Positions 10,334-21,751 of a DNA stretch of 64,000 nucleotides are shown piece after piece; within the stretch, counting starts at the first letter, position 1, and every line of letters starts with the position of its first letter. The translations under genes were made by a program, and so were the position numbers. Below the pieces are notes generated by a model. That model had not been told where the DNA came from. It ran no database searches and saw only the letters and a program-made list of their open reading frames with translations. The stretch comes from Pollenia angustigena (taxonomy: Eukaryota > Arthropoda > Insecta > Diptera > Polleniidae), in contig OV884059.1 in assembly GCA_930367215.1 (NCBI GenBank), positions 229,957,803-230,021,802 on the forward strand. The letters are read 5' to 3'.

Positions 10334-11363
10334 CCCAGCAAAAAAATACATGCAAAAGAAGTAGTAAATGCATGGGTTCCGCGGATAATGCACTGGTTCT
10401 TTTTAGGTGAAACATGCATGATTTTAACATTAGCGTGTCGTTGGCGAGCATGGGTTCACATTTAGGTAAACGGCTCGTCATTAAAAATGTTGCTTAGAAC
10501 CAATGAAAGTTCAGTGATTAGATCGGGGTTTTCATTGATCTGGAATATTAACTGAAATCAGTGTGAATGAAAAGCAATGAATCATTAATGATTTTAATAC
10601 GTATTTTCATTGGTGCTCGTTGTTAATTTTTATATGCATTATGGGAATGTATTATAAAAAACCTTGTTACTTTTGTTTTCCCTATGTAGTAGTAAGATTT
10701 TGACAACGGCGGGTAAATTTTACACAAATAAAATGCCTGTTGTTTTTTTGTATTGTTGCAGAGATAAGCAGACCTATTGCATAGGCCTAAATAAATAAAT
10801 AAATATAACAAATTTAAATACATATTAATATTGAATGTATTTACATATGGAGGGTTCAAAGCTGAACCGAACCAAGTCATAAAATAAAACTGGTGTGAAA
10901 TTCTTCGCAAAGTTTAACTCTATCGAGTTCTGTAACGGACTAAATCAAAAAGTTTTTCGTTCCAAAGGTAACGGTAATAAACCCGTGTCAATGGCTCCAG
11001 AAATAAATGGAAATTCACTTACTCAAACTCAAAATATTATCGAATTTTTATTTTTGACTTGGTTCGCTTCAGCTCTGAGCCCTCCATATGTATATATTAA
11101 AAAAATTTAACTCAATCATTAAAGTCAATTGTATATAATATTCGTCCTCTTTCAATCCTCAAAGAATACCTAATTATAGTGAAAAATTGTAATTCCTTCA
11201 TAAGAGTTGAATGGGTGCATTGCATGTAATTTTTTATGGGTTCACTTATTAAAAATTTATTCGAATTTTGGAATGCATTTTTAATTCATTGAAGAAGTTA
11301 AGTGCTCAAGAAGTCATGAAAATATCCCTTCTACTCGAACAACTTCCAAAGTTTTTTGCTGGG
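10334..11363. mobile_element. TIR element, CCCAGCAAAAAA ends, TA flanks
   Basis: CCCAGCAAAAAA at 10334 is matched by its exact complement ending at 11363, with TA on both sides (10332-10333 and 11364-11365). The interior (1030 bp) is non-coding and contains a smaller foldback. The element at 17485-18046 has almost the same ends, so this looks like one family. A 12-base TIR with a 2-bp duplication is weak evidence on its own. Confidence 0.5.
10844..11090. repeat. Foldback inside the 10.3-kb TIR element
   Basis: Arms of about 45 bases (catatggagggttcaaagct at 10844 and the complementary block ending 11090) are imperfect inverted repeats around a 150-base centre. Probably a nested MITE of about 247 bp. 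No clear target duplication. Confidence 0.55.
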
Positions 11364-11506
11364 TATGTACATAAATCATTATTTTAACTGTATAGAAGTA
11401 CTTTAATTTTAGCAAAAGGGACTTTTCGAAAGTCCATTTTATTTGCTTCCAACGAGTATGTGCGAAAATTTTCCGGAAGCATTTCCATAACTTTTGTTTT
11501 GTTTTA

Positions 11507-11953
11507 TTATTTGGCATTGTTTTGAGCAAATTTAGTATGAATTTCAATATTCTTTAAGTACCGGTCAATAACACCATGGACAGACTTTTGTATTACGGCA
11601 TCAATATTATTTTGTTTAAAGAACATTTTGATTGCAGTTACGTTAATTTGATTTTTATTTTGAGGTACGCAAGAATCGCTCCATAATGTCAAAGTTTTAA
11701 TTAGTGGATAATCTTTTATTAATTCATTTAAAATTTTAATTAAAGCACTAGCAATATCGTTACCACTCCGACCGCTATGAGCTTCCGTCCACAAGGCACA
11801 ATAAGTAAAAGTTGGTATATTTGGCATAATAATGGTTGCTGTAAGATTGTACATATTCAATTTTCGTTTGTAGTAAAATGTTGAAGCATTTCCCTTAGGT
11901 AGGCTAAAAACACTTTGCATATCAAAGCAAACCGTACACTTGGTTGGGTCCAT
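11507..11953 (-). pseudogene. Fragment of a transposon-associated protein of unknown function
   Basis: An open frame of 148 codons. It has a paired cysteine start (CTVCFD), YYKRKLNMYNLT, YCALWTEAHSGRSGNDIA and LTLWSDSCVPQNKN. I recall this pattern (RKLxVYNxT ... GxNxIAS ... SDxCxxQNxN) from uncharacterised arthropod and fish proteins thought to be transposase-derived; the exact name and fold are not certain. After residue about 115 the sequence drifts (QKSVHGVIDRYLKNIE), so the gene is truncated. The upstream frame closes just before the Met. No partner gene is nearby. It could alternatively be a remnant of a domesticated gene. Confidence 0.45.
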
Positions 11954-12534
11954 TATTTTATAAAACTATTTTTCACAAATTAATTTTCTTGTTGTCATTT
12001 TATTTTGCTTTAACTATATTTTTTCTTACGGCAATGCAGCAAAGCAACAGTAAAATTTTTGAAACAGTTGATATGCAGCAAAATTAATGCTTTATATTTA
12101 AGAAACCATAAAAATTTTCGCGAAACAGGTTTTTGATTTAGAAAGAGGGTATTAAAAAAATATATTCCTCATACCTAACTAATTTTTTTTAAAAATGGTC
12201 GGTAGGTCAAACCAGTAATGAGCTGACGATATGTAAAACTAAGTATGTATGTACATATTGTGTGCAGAAAATATCAAAAAAGTATAATTACACATACCAT
12301 GGGATCGTAGATTTCAGCCATGTGTCAAGAAAATGGTTTTTGTATCGTGGTCTAATATTAACGAACAAGTTTTTTTGTTGATGACGAGTTTTGTTCCAAA
12401 AAGGATTTCATTATTTACTTCATTCACAGTAATAATTTCATGGGGTGTTTAAAATGTAGGAAACAACATTAAGTAAAATTAGTTAAAACATAGAAAGGCA
12501 AAAAAAAATTAATTTTTTCTACGGCCAAAACCTT
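11954..12534. other. AT-rich interval, nothing recognised
   Basis: No ORF, TIR pair or RNA gene could be supported between the protein fragment and the next hairpin element. Confidence 0.5.
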
Positions 12535-12729
12535 TTTAGTCAATTCATATAGTACATTTCGTCACCTAAAATGCATAAGGGCGTAACAATAAAAAAAAAT
12601 TCAAAATCGAGTTTTTGATTGATTATGATGCACTAGACATGTTCCTATAAAATTAAAAAAAAAATTATAAAAAGTGTTGTTACGCCCTTTTGCATTTTAG
12701 GTGACGATTTGTAGATACTGCTGACTAAA
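12535..12729. mobile_element. Hairpin MITE with acgccc/gggcgt arms
   Basis: The best arms are 12559-12589 (tcgtcacctaaaatgcataa and on) and 12677-12707 (its near-perfect complement). Weaker complementarity extends outward to ttttagtca at both ends. A related half-copy appears near 25768-25800 (gttacgcctttttgcatttt). Non-coding. Confidence 0.65.
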
Positions 12730-13181
12730 AAGTAGTTTGTTCAGCCTTATAAAAACATACAACCTGTGTTCTTTAATCTTCTACAAAATACGACACAGAC
12801 GTTAACGACAACGGCAACCAAAATAAGGCTGAATATAACGCTTTAAACTTTTTTTGAAACGCGCGTTTTCAAAGTAAAAACACATATTTTTAACTATTAA
12901 AACTTTTCTAGTAATTTTGGGCAATTTAAAATATCAATGGAATTAGTCTATATGAGGGGTGTATACTGCTACCAGGATTTTTGATTAAACCTAGGGTTTG
13001 AGACGCCATGCAAAATATAACTGTCAAAAATTTTTACTATTATTCTTATCTTTGTATGCACTTTAAGGTCAAGGTGTGAATGGCCTTAAAAAACATATTA
13101 CATGGTAACTTTAAATCTGAGTAGCGGCTTAAAATATAAAGCATGTGAATATTATTATTTAAAAACCGTTATTATCTATTA

Positions 13182-13440
13182 CTAGCTGACCCGGCAAACG
13201 TTACTTATATATAACTTATTTCTTTCAGTGTCTGCATGCCAAATTTTAAGAAACCCGGTTGATTAGTTAAGATGGTATAGGAAAGGGGAGCTTTTACCCC
13301 TGTTGCCATATTACCTATTTCCTTGCAGATGTTACAGCGTCTGCATGACAAATTTTAAGAAAAGCGGTTGATTAGTTAATAAGAAATAGGAAGGGGAGCT
13401 TTTACCCCCCTTCCAAACTTTTCCGTACTTTCAATTATTT
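13182..13440 (-). mobile_element. Helitron-like 3' end fragment
   Basis: On the minus strand it ends CGTTTGCCGGGTCAGCTAG followed by T, sharing GGTCAGCTAG with the Helitron end at 27029. Two direct copies of a block with tgacaaattttaagaaa and ggttgattagttaa lie at about 13229-13300 and 13345-13410. No 5' end found, so truncated. Confidence 0.55.
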
Positions 13441-14540
13441 TCAATTCAAACATTTTTAAATTTTAAGGACAGATTCCACAATTTGATATTGCTAAAAACA
13501 AAAGTATAATCGTACAGAACTAAAACTAAAAACCAATTTTTAAGGGCTAAACAGAATTCAAAAAAGGCTAAATGGCGTTTTTTTAGTTTAGGGCTCAATA
13601 TTTTTTTCGTGTTTCAGATACATAAAAAAAAACTACATATAGCATTTAAAATAAAAATACGAAGAAGTAAGCTATTAAAATATTTAGTTGTATTTTTGTT
13701 AGTGTTTTATTTTTTAAGTATTATTTTTTTAATATGGTCACACTTTTTCTCTCCCTCTCTCTCTTTGCAAAAACAGCAAATACTTTCACAAGGTTAAAAG
13801 CTGTAAGTTATTCGTCGTTATTGTGCTTCATTCGACAAATTTACATAGCGAACTTACATCGGCGAAATTCGTCGTTCGTCCCAATTGTCTTCCTAACATA
13901 AGCCATCGTTCTGCAAACGCAAACATAAAATTTTAATATCTAAAATATTCAACAATTCTTTTGTCTTTTAGCATGTTTATGAGAATGCATTAATTTTATT
14001 TGAAGTGGCAAATATGTGCATATGTACTCCGTTAATGCTAAAACAGCAATACTTAATTTCTTTTTTGAGTATGCATTATGTTAGGCAACAAAATTAAAAA
14101 TCACTTCAATAGACTTGCTTGTAGGACAAATTAAACTGTAAGCAAAGGCTTTGAACAACAGTGGATTTCAGTAAGAAATGTTAAATTCAAGTTAACGCTA
14201 CGTAGTAAAAATAGTAAAATTTTCTAAAAATCAAAATATAATATTTGATAAAACAAGATTTTCAACGTTTATATAATAACAAGTAATATTATTCAGTATT
14301 AACAGTTATAACGTATGCGGAATAAAATATGTACTGACACATTAGCAGTAATAAAGAATTTATATCAGTACAAATGAAAGTTAATATGCAGTTGTTTAAA
14401 TACATAACTTAAACTTATTTTACAAAAAGATATATACCCACATCGATGGGCTGTTTTTCATATTTTGAGGCACACTACGGATAGCCTCTTGAATCAGCTT
14501 TGTGTGCATTTTCTATAACATCCTTTTAATTTGAAAAACA
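13441..14540. other. AT-rich interval without recognised genes
   Basis: Only low-complexity ORFs (for example 13609-13797, rich in K, F and L). No TIRs or RNA genes supported. Confidence 0.5.
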
Positions 14541-14542
14541 GT

Positions 14543-14767
14543 CTAGGTTTCTTGGTTCCTATCCCTATTTATAGAAATTTCTTTACAAATTCGCGAAAAA
14601 GTTTGAATTGGTGTCCATTCACGAGCGTCCATTGTAAAGAAGCTCCCATCATCCATGATACGATTCATGGCCAGCCTGCAGCTAAACAATTTTGTAACAA
14701 AGCCCGCTTTAGATGTTTGATGATAACTGATTCTATTCTGAGACCGCTGAAACGGGTTTCTTTGCAT
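14543..14767 (-). pseudogene. Tc1/mariner-type transposase fragment
   Basis: The minus frame has MNRIMDDGSFFTMDAREW, which resembles the block around the second catalytic Asp in a group of insect Tc1/mariner transposases (MDDESYF-like). The preceding SKAGFVTKLFSCRL also fits that family as I recall it. About 74 codons remain of an expected 340 or so; no TIRs were identified. The plus-strand ORF over the same bases is a shadow. Confidence 0.45.
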
Positions 14768-15062
14768 ATTTGACTACTCTGATATGTGCTACGTAGTACG
14801 TACTTCTAATTTTTAACTCTTCATTTATTTGCCAACGCATGGTAAGATTTTAAAGTATATCCGGCAATTTCTACCTTCAACATAGCTCGAGTTTGGTTGC
14901 ATTGTATCAAAAATTTTTACCGAATCGTCGTTGTCTATTGAACGGGTTTTTACTTTCGAACGCTTTTACTGTCTTATAAACAAACGATTTTTCAATTTGG
15001 TTTTTAGAAAAGTGACGAAAAAATTAAAATTTTCTTTAATGAGAATTATTTTCACAAAATTT

Positions 15063-15424
15063 AAGCTACGTTCACAATCAAAAAAACATTTTCATTTGGT
15101 GTTCATAATAGAGCAACAATTTCTTTTGCAACCACACACATTTTGCATCAAGAAACCGTTCGCAAATTTTAGCCACAACGATGTTATGCATTTATTTTTA
15201 TTTTTGTAAATATTTTGTTAAAATTTTCATTCAAAACTAAATAAAATTATTTTGAACGTCAGAAACAATTTCATACAAATTGTTGCTGAAGTTCTAGTTA
15301 CATTTTTAAAAAAATTTAAGTTACATTTTTGTTCTAAAAATGAAAGGAAAATATATGAAATACTTTGGGAAGAAAAAAGATAGAAGAAAAAACGAAATTG
15401 TTTTTTTGATTGTGAACGTAGCTT
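15063..15424. mobile_element. TIR element, AGCTACGTTCACAATC ends
   Basis: aagctacgttcacaatcaaa at 15063 is the inverse complement of the sequence ending at 15424, about 24 bases in each arm. The interior is AT-rich; the 92-codon ORF across it is not credible. Target duplication not resolved. Confidence 0.6.
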
Positions 15425-15882
15425 TACAAATCAACTTACGACCTTCTAGTTCGTTTTATGATATTTTTCTACATTTTATCAATTTATTAAACTGATTCCA
15501 ATGACAATTTAAACACAAAAAATAGTATGACAATGGATTACAACAGTATTTTTTTTTTAATTTTTTGTAGCCAATTATAAAATGCTTGATTTATTTTTGG
15601 TTTAAAAGAATAAAACCACTTGCATTTTTAACTTAAATTAGAAGGCGGTTGTGATTAAGCTTTATAAAAACCTAATAATAAAAATTGCAAAGGAGGTACT
15701 TGCGCAGCTCTGACACCACAGGACAAGCGAAAAATACTTCGAATTGGTTAAAATTCAGCCAATTCTTAATCTAAAATTAAGCATTTAAGCAGTGCTGGTG
15801 CAAGCTCATCAACATTTCTTCGCGCAATTTTAAGCAGTGAATAGAATATACTTTGATATAAATATCACCATATACATATAAA

Positions 15883-16001
15883 GGGTATTCACGTTACAAG
15901 TTGCACCCTTGCAGAAAAGCAAAAGTGCAAAAATAAAACAACAACCACACAGACAATTACTTTACATTTTTGCAAGGGTGCAACTTGTGACGTGAATACC
16001 C
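15883..16001. mobile_element. 119-bp MITE, GGGTATTCACGT ends
   Basis: Near-perfect 31-base arms begin GGGTATTCACGTTACAAGTT; they contain gttgcacccttgca and surround a 55-base loop. GGGTATTCA termini recur in this window at 16721 and 23447. No exact target duplication seen. Confidence 0.75.
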
Positions 16002-16109
16002 CCATATACTAAGAATATTTCTTCCACAAAAAATCAAACAAAAACAAACAAACATTTACAGCTGAGTAGCCCGTTTCTGCATTTCTCGCATCGTAAAATT
16101 TCTAACATG

Positions 16110-16380
16110 AATTCAATGGCTGTGCTATCTCCCGTCGTGGCGATGTTAATTTGCCTCCACGATCATGGATTTTTTTCTTTGGGGATATTTAAAAGAAAAA
16201 GGTTACGTCTATAAGCCAAAAACAATTCAAGAGCTAAAGGATAAGATAGTTCGGCACATTAACAACATTGAACCTCAATGTCATTGCAAATATGGACTAT
16301 CGGATCGGATAGAGTTATGCCACCGAGCATTTGGCCGATATTGTTTCACCCATAATAGTCATAGAATAAAAAGAGAATAA
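16110..16380 (+). pseudogene. mariner-type transposase, C-terminal remnant
   Basis: The open frame 16165-16380 reads DFFLWGYLKEKGYVYKPKTI followed by QELKDKIVRHINNIEP, the familiar C-terminal end of mariner-like transposases (third catalytic Asp in DFFLWG). The bases just before it encode SRRGDVNLPPRSW in another frame, the usual preceding block, with a small deletion and frame change in between. Length is about 90 of 340 or so residues. It is dead: no N-terminal DNA-binding or first two Asp residues are nearby. Confidence 0.75.
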
Positions 16381-16718
16381 AAAAATATTTAGATAATTCT
16401 CTGAAAACTTTTTGTTTAATTTACAATTAGCATCGTGCATGCTGGTTGGACCACCCTTTATAACCCTTTTAAGGCGAATGGTTTAAAATATGAGATGTGT
16501 ATAACCCGATTTCTTAAATAACACAATAAAAAATTGTAAAACTCTTTATTTCAAAAAGAACATAACCGACAATTTTATTCTAATAAAAACACTTACAAGT
16601 ATGCATAAGGATTATTAAACCAAAATTTCATAAGTTTTGATTAACGTGACCAACTGTTTTAAACATTTTTAAAAACGTTGAAAAAAAATGCCAAATACTA
16701 GTTAAATATATACACAAT

Positions 16719-18656
16719 TAGGGTATTCATTCGGTTAACCGTCAACCGGTTAACCGATTAATTACTACCCGATTAACTTTCAAATTGGCTTTTTTCGATT
16801 AACGATTAAACCGGTTAATTTCAGTCGATTAACCGAAGTAACAAAATCTTCAATATTTTGTAGTATTTAACATATTTTTTTTTGTGTTTTTAATTATTTG
16901 TTCGACTAATATACCAAATGTATTTGTTTAGAAAATATTTTTTCATACAAACAGTTCAGTGATCTTCATTTTAACCGATTTTCCGATGACTAAAATTACA
17001 ATGTTTTTCAATGCTTTTTTATCTTCTTCATCGATCAACAAATAAAAAACTCTAATGGCATAATGGAGTATTTTATATGTTTAGAGGAATCCTGGAAAAG
17101 GACTGAGAAATTAGATATTCATCTACGATAAGTGAAATAATTTTTTCCAAGTCAACTTTTGTCAAAACTTAAGAAAAGAATCGCTTTAATCCTAAACATT
17201 TAAACCAAATTACTTTTCTAAAAGATTATTTTATAAGATGTCCTTTAACTATTGAAATAACTTATAAAATTATCTCAGTTTATTTTTGTATACATATGTA
17301 AATATTTGGGGGTTTCACAAGGTAGTCATTAAGTCTTATGTCTTAAAATAATTACAGGAAATATATATAGTCGGCTTAATATGCAAACCGGCTAAATCCA
17401 CTTTTTATGTAAATTTAGATTTTGATTCCGTGTGGTAGAGAAAGATACGTCTCGTCGACCAGCATGTAGTGTTTCTTCTATTTATCCAGCAAAAACTTAC
17501 ATTGCAAAGTAATGAGTTCAAAAGCTAATATAACGACTCTTCACTACTTATACATTGGCATTTTAACTCATTATTTTAACACGGTGATGTCATTGGAGGC
17601 AAGTACTTACCACCCTCGCTTACAAATAGGGAGTTAAATAAGTCATTACCACATTCGCTTACAAATAGGGACTTAAATAACTTATTACTCCGATGTCACC
17701 AAAATTACAACTAACATGTCATGACTATAAAATTTCAGTACAGCATAATTTTTCATATTCAAATTTATTACAAATTGTTTTTTATTTATAATAAAAAAAA
17801 AAAAACAAATTGTAAGAACAAATATTTTAAATCAATTTGTATTAGATTTGAAGAAACTTCAACCGTAGATGCATTTTATTACGAATGAATTATAAATTTC
17901 GTTAATCAACTCATACACAAGTACTTAGGTATCAGATTATATGTCAGCCATTACCAAACTACTTCTTTGTAATGCAGATGGTATGAAGTATTCATTGAAA
18001 AGTAAGTTGTTCAGTAATGGCAAGTCATTACCAAGTTTTTGCTGGGTAAGTCTTGAAGTGTGTAAAACTGACTGTAATTTTAATTTTCTATCAAGCTTCA
18101 AATAGGAAAAATAAAAAGTTTTTTTCTCTTTCCTCTCCTCTCTCCTGTAAAATGTGCTCAAAGTGAATTAGCAGGTTTGTATATTAAGCTAACGATATGA
18201 CTGTTGTAAGATACCGCTTATAATTTAGTTTTCTACTATGCAGTTATGACGAATCAATGAACACAGTATTACAATTTTTATTTTGTTTGAAACAAAACAA
18301 TATTTACTTTAAACATTTTTAAATTTTGTTTAGGATATTATGATATGACTTGATACCACACCTTGTGCATTAATGAATTGTTTTTTTTTTTTTGCTTGCT
18401 CGTTTTAGTTCTAGAATTGTTATGTTTCGTACCTATGTTATTGTTTTTTTTTTTTTTTTACTTATAAACTCCAAAAAATAAGCAATTAATGCATTTTTAT
18501 ATACTGAAATTACTTAATTTATAAAAAAAACTTTATTAATCGGTTAACCGATCAAAAACAAAATTAACCGATTATTAACCGATTAAACCAAAACCTCGGT
18601 TAATTAATCGAGCGATTAACCGATTAAAGCAAAAGGTCGATTAAATGAATACCCTA
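16719..18656. mobile_element. hAT-like non-autonomous element with 8-bp duplication
   Basis: TAGGGTATTCATTCGGTTAA at 16719 mirrors the end at 18656, and TACACAAT flanks it exactly on both sides (16711-16718 and 18657-18664). An 8-bp duplication with TAGGG ends suggests hAT. Both subterminal regions are full of cggttaaccg/gattaaccg repeats. The interior (1938 bp) is non-coding and holds another TIR element at 17485-18046. Confidence 0.8.
17485..18046. mobile_element. TIR element nested in the hAT-like element
   Basis: Ends tCCAGCAAAAACTT and AAGTTTTTGCTGGg are inverse complements flanked by TA on both sides (17483-17484, 18047-18048). Inside are two direct copies of cgcttacaaatagggagtta (about 17612 and 17655) and a gtcattacca-type subterminal motif. 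Same end type as the element at 10334. Confidence 0.55.
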
Positions 18657-18723
18657 TACACAATATAGTCATCATAGTTGAAAGAAGTGTACTAAATATA
18701 AGCGGTTTTAACATTAAAACAAT

Positions 18724-18863
18724 CACCCTTATTGTGTTTGGCGTATTTAAGATACGCCTACGCCAGTTTAGTAATAGATTAAAGAATAAAAGTTCACGTT
18801 CTCTTTAATATATTACCAAACAGTCGTAGGCGTATTTTAAATACGCCAAACACAATAAGGGTG
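18724..18863. mobile_element. MITE copy A, CACCCTTATTGTGTTTGGCG ends
   Basis: A 140-bp near-palindrome: arms of about 60 bases with caaacacaataagggtg at the right. AAT flanks both sides (18721-18723, 18864-18866). Removing it with one AAT rejoins acattaaaacaatagcata, which is the inverse complement of the sequence right of copy C, so A inserted there secondarily. Confidence 0.75.
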
Positions 18864-18873
18864 AATAGCATAA

Positions 18874-19016
18874 TTACCATTATTGTGTTTGGCGTATTTA
18901 AAACACGCCTACGACTGTTTGGTAACAGATTAAAGGAAAAAAAGTTCACGTTCTCTTTAATCTATTACCAAACAGTCGTAGGCGTATTTTAAATACGCCA
19001 AACACAATAAGGGTGA
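18874..19016. mobile_element. MITE copy B of the same family
   Basis: Near-palindromic: ttaccattattgtgtttggc on the left, caaacacaataagggtga on the right. Differs from A by a few substitutions (cgactgtttggtaac instead of cgccagtttagtaat). Confidence 0.75.
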
Positions 19017-19272
19017 ATATCTACATGAGTCTCAGACGATTCTTGACATGAAAGACTTGTTAGCTAATATTTACTCAGGTCTTAAACGGTTCCCACAACG
19101 ATTGAAAAAACCTGTTTCGCTGTGCTTTGGAAGAATCTTACTTGTGTTACAGTTTTTCCTGTGTGAGGAATCTTCTACGATTAAAAATTCTGTCATCGAC
19201 GATCAAAGACGTTCTTGAAAGACTCCCAGTAGCTCCTACACGATTGAAAATGCCAGCTGGGTATGAAGTTAT

Positions 19273-19414
19273 TCACCCTTATCGTGTTTAGCGTGTTTAA
19301 AATACGCCTACGACTGTTTGGTACTAGATTAAAGGAAATAAGTTCACGTTCTCTTAAATCTATTACCAAACAGTCGTAGGTGTATTTTAAATACGCCAAA
19401 CACGATAATGGTGA
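19273..19414. mobile_element. MITE copy C of the same family
   Basis: tcacccttatcgtgtttagc at the left, caaacacgataatggtga at the right, with the same centre (aaataagttcacgttctctt) as A and B. Its right flank is inverted relative to the left flank of A/B. Confidence 0.75.
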
Positions 19415-19432
19415 TTATGCTATTGTTTTAAT

Positions 19433-20965
19433 GTTTTTTATCGAACAAAACTTAAAAAAAAAAAACTAAATTTTAAGTTGTTCGATTTTTTTACTTTTTC
19501 TCAGGAAATTGACGATTTCCTTACAAATTTAACTGGCAGCTCTATCTGGAAGACTATTCGTCATAATACACTAGTTTTACAGTGCATTCTATTTCCGTTG
19601 TAGACCATTGAAAAAAAAGCTCATAAAAAACTCTTCACATCCAACCAACCAAGTAGGGCTTGTAATTTTGTTCACATTTATTGGCACCTACAACATGAAT
19701 GAAAAAATTAGATTAGGGCCTAACACAAACCAGTTGAGCGCTATTACTTGACTTTTTTCTGCACTAAACAAGGATTGATTTTTTTATATTTATTACTTAT
19801 CATTAAAAAAAACATTTATCGCCCAAAAACTCAATTTTGGAGTTATTGTTGCTTGACGATTAACTTTGGAAATCTTAAGAAGATTTCCAAAGTTATTCTT
19901 TAAAAAAATATAGTTGGTCATATGTAATTAAACCAATTTCAACAATTTTACCACCACTAAATACAAATTGAAAAAAGAAGTATGTATGTATATCCATGTA
20001 TGTATTTACAAATTTGAATGATTTTCAAAAAGACGAATGTATCATCAGCATCGTAAGCATGTTTTTAAGAAAGAAGCATACAACAATAATCATTATTTGT
20101 GTGCAATTTTTTTTTTTTTTTTTTTTGTTCCACTCTGATGGTGGTGGGTTATTTGAATTGGTGGGAGTTTAAGTAATGCCTATATGGCAGTGTGTGTTAA
20201 ATCTTAACAATAAAAAAAAGTATTTTCAACATATAATTGAATTTCAAATATTTTTTTTTTTTTCCTTTTAAACAGTGGGCATATGTTTGTCCTAATGTGC
20301 AACTTCTATTATGTCTTTAAGTGCACTTCACTTTAGCTTCAATCCCTGCCATTAAAAACTGCCTTTTTGCACATTTTTATTTTTTCCTCTGAATTTTAAG
20401 TAGTTCAAACTTTTTTTTACTTTTGTTAGCAAAAAGAAATTAGTTTGAAATATGCAATCAAGTGTTGCATGTACCACAAAAAAATATTTTATTGAAAAAG
20501 TTGCTTGCTCATACTTGCACAAGTACGTGTACATAATAAATGGGTTCTATGAATGTTGTAATTTATTACATGATTGAAAAGCTTTGAAATGTTTTAAATT
20601 AAATTTTTTTTACTTCTAATTATAAACAAGTAAAGCTTCCAGTTTTCATATAGAGTTTTTAGAGTGTTAAAATATCTTTAATTTGTACTTACTTGTACGA
20701 TTTTGTGCTGGCATATAACTCATTTTGGTGATTTAGGCGTTGTACACCACACCTGTAAAAGAAAAAAGATATATAACTCTTGTGTTAAAATAAAAAAAAA
20801 AAAAAAAAAACATTAAATAAATATTTAAATTGTTAACTTGGAGAAATAAAATAAGGTTTACTTTAATATTATAAATATTAAGAAACAAATTTGTCAACAT
20901 GTTCATTAGGGTTACAACTATTTTTTTTACAAAAAATGTACTTATCACTACGTAATAGCCAGTAC
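19433..20965. other. AT-rich interval with homopolymer tracts
   Basis: Long T tracts near 20108-20126 and 20251-20261 and an A tract near 20791-20811. No genes or TIR pairs supported. Confidence 0.5.
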
Positions 20966-20968
20966 TAA

Positions 20969-21103
20969 GACCCCTTTAAGACTCGGCAAGTTACTTGCCG
21001 AGAACTACAAAGTCTGTACAAATTTTTTTCCTTACCTCGACCTTACTGCTGACGTCTACAAACCAAGAAACGCGCAAATAACTTGCCGAGAGTAAAAGGG
21101 GTC
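20969..21103. mobile_element. 135-bp PIF/Harbinger-like MITE, TAA duplication
   Basis: GACCCCTTTAAGACTCGGCA at the left mirrors the right end (tgccgagagtaaaaggggtc); TAA flanks both sides (20966-20968, 21104-21106). A second, left-truncated copy is at 37021-37095. Confidence 0.75.
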
Positions 21104-21716
21104 TAAATTAGTGATACAAATTGTGTTTGCTGATTGGTCATTTTGGTAGAAATATGAACCTTCCGCACGTAATGCAATTTCTAAAAATGAACACATATTT
21201 TTTACTAAACTTCCCAAAGAGCAAATGCAAAAATTCGTAGTTCCATGACAGACAATTATGGAACCGCCAAAAAAAACATTTTGTTAAGTTCTTTGTGCCG
21301 AATATTATCTAGCAACACCAACATAAGTCGAGCTGTTACAACAAAATATACATACATATTTGTCAAAGTAGTAACTGCCTGTTCATCTATTTGCGAACGA
21401 AAACTTCGCTGACTTGCAGCGTGACCATTTTAGCATTTTTGGATCGAAATTTAACATTTTTCTGTTAATTTAGCTGCAAAATTTCCGATTTAGCAGTTAA
21501 CATTTTCTTTGGCATTTTCCAATTATTTATTTAGCATTTTCCAGCATTTTTTTAATAGAATTCACAAATTTTTCAAAATAAGGGTAATCACGATGGTTAT
21601 TGTGCATATTATGATTGATCGTGAGCATACCACTTTTATTTTTTGTTCAAATATGCTTTTTTTCTAAAAATTTATTCTGGCAACACTAAAAACTTCTGGC
21701 AGCACTTTAAAAAATC

Positions 21717-21751
21717 AATAAGGGTGAATATGTCAAATATTCACCCTTATT
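21717..21751. repeat. Perfect 15-bp-arm hairpin
   Basis: AATAAGGGTGAATAT, five bases gtcaa, then the exact complement ATATTCACCCTTATT. It appears to be the right end of one CACCC-type element beside the left end of another. Confidence 0.8.

Noticed and set aside
13609..13797. Small membrane protein ORF (62 codons, L/F-rich)
   Set aside because: AT-rich composition alone produces such hydrophobic frames; no start context or homolog recognised.
14931..15209. 92-codon ORF as a gene
   Set aside because: K/F/L-rich and overlaps the left part of a TIR element.
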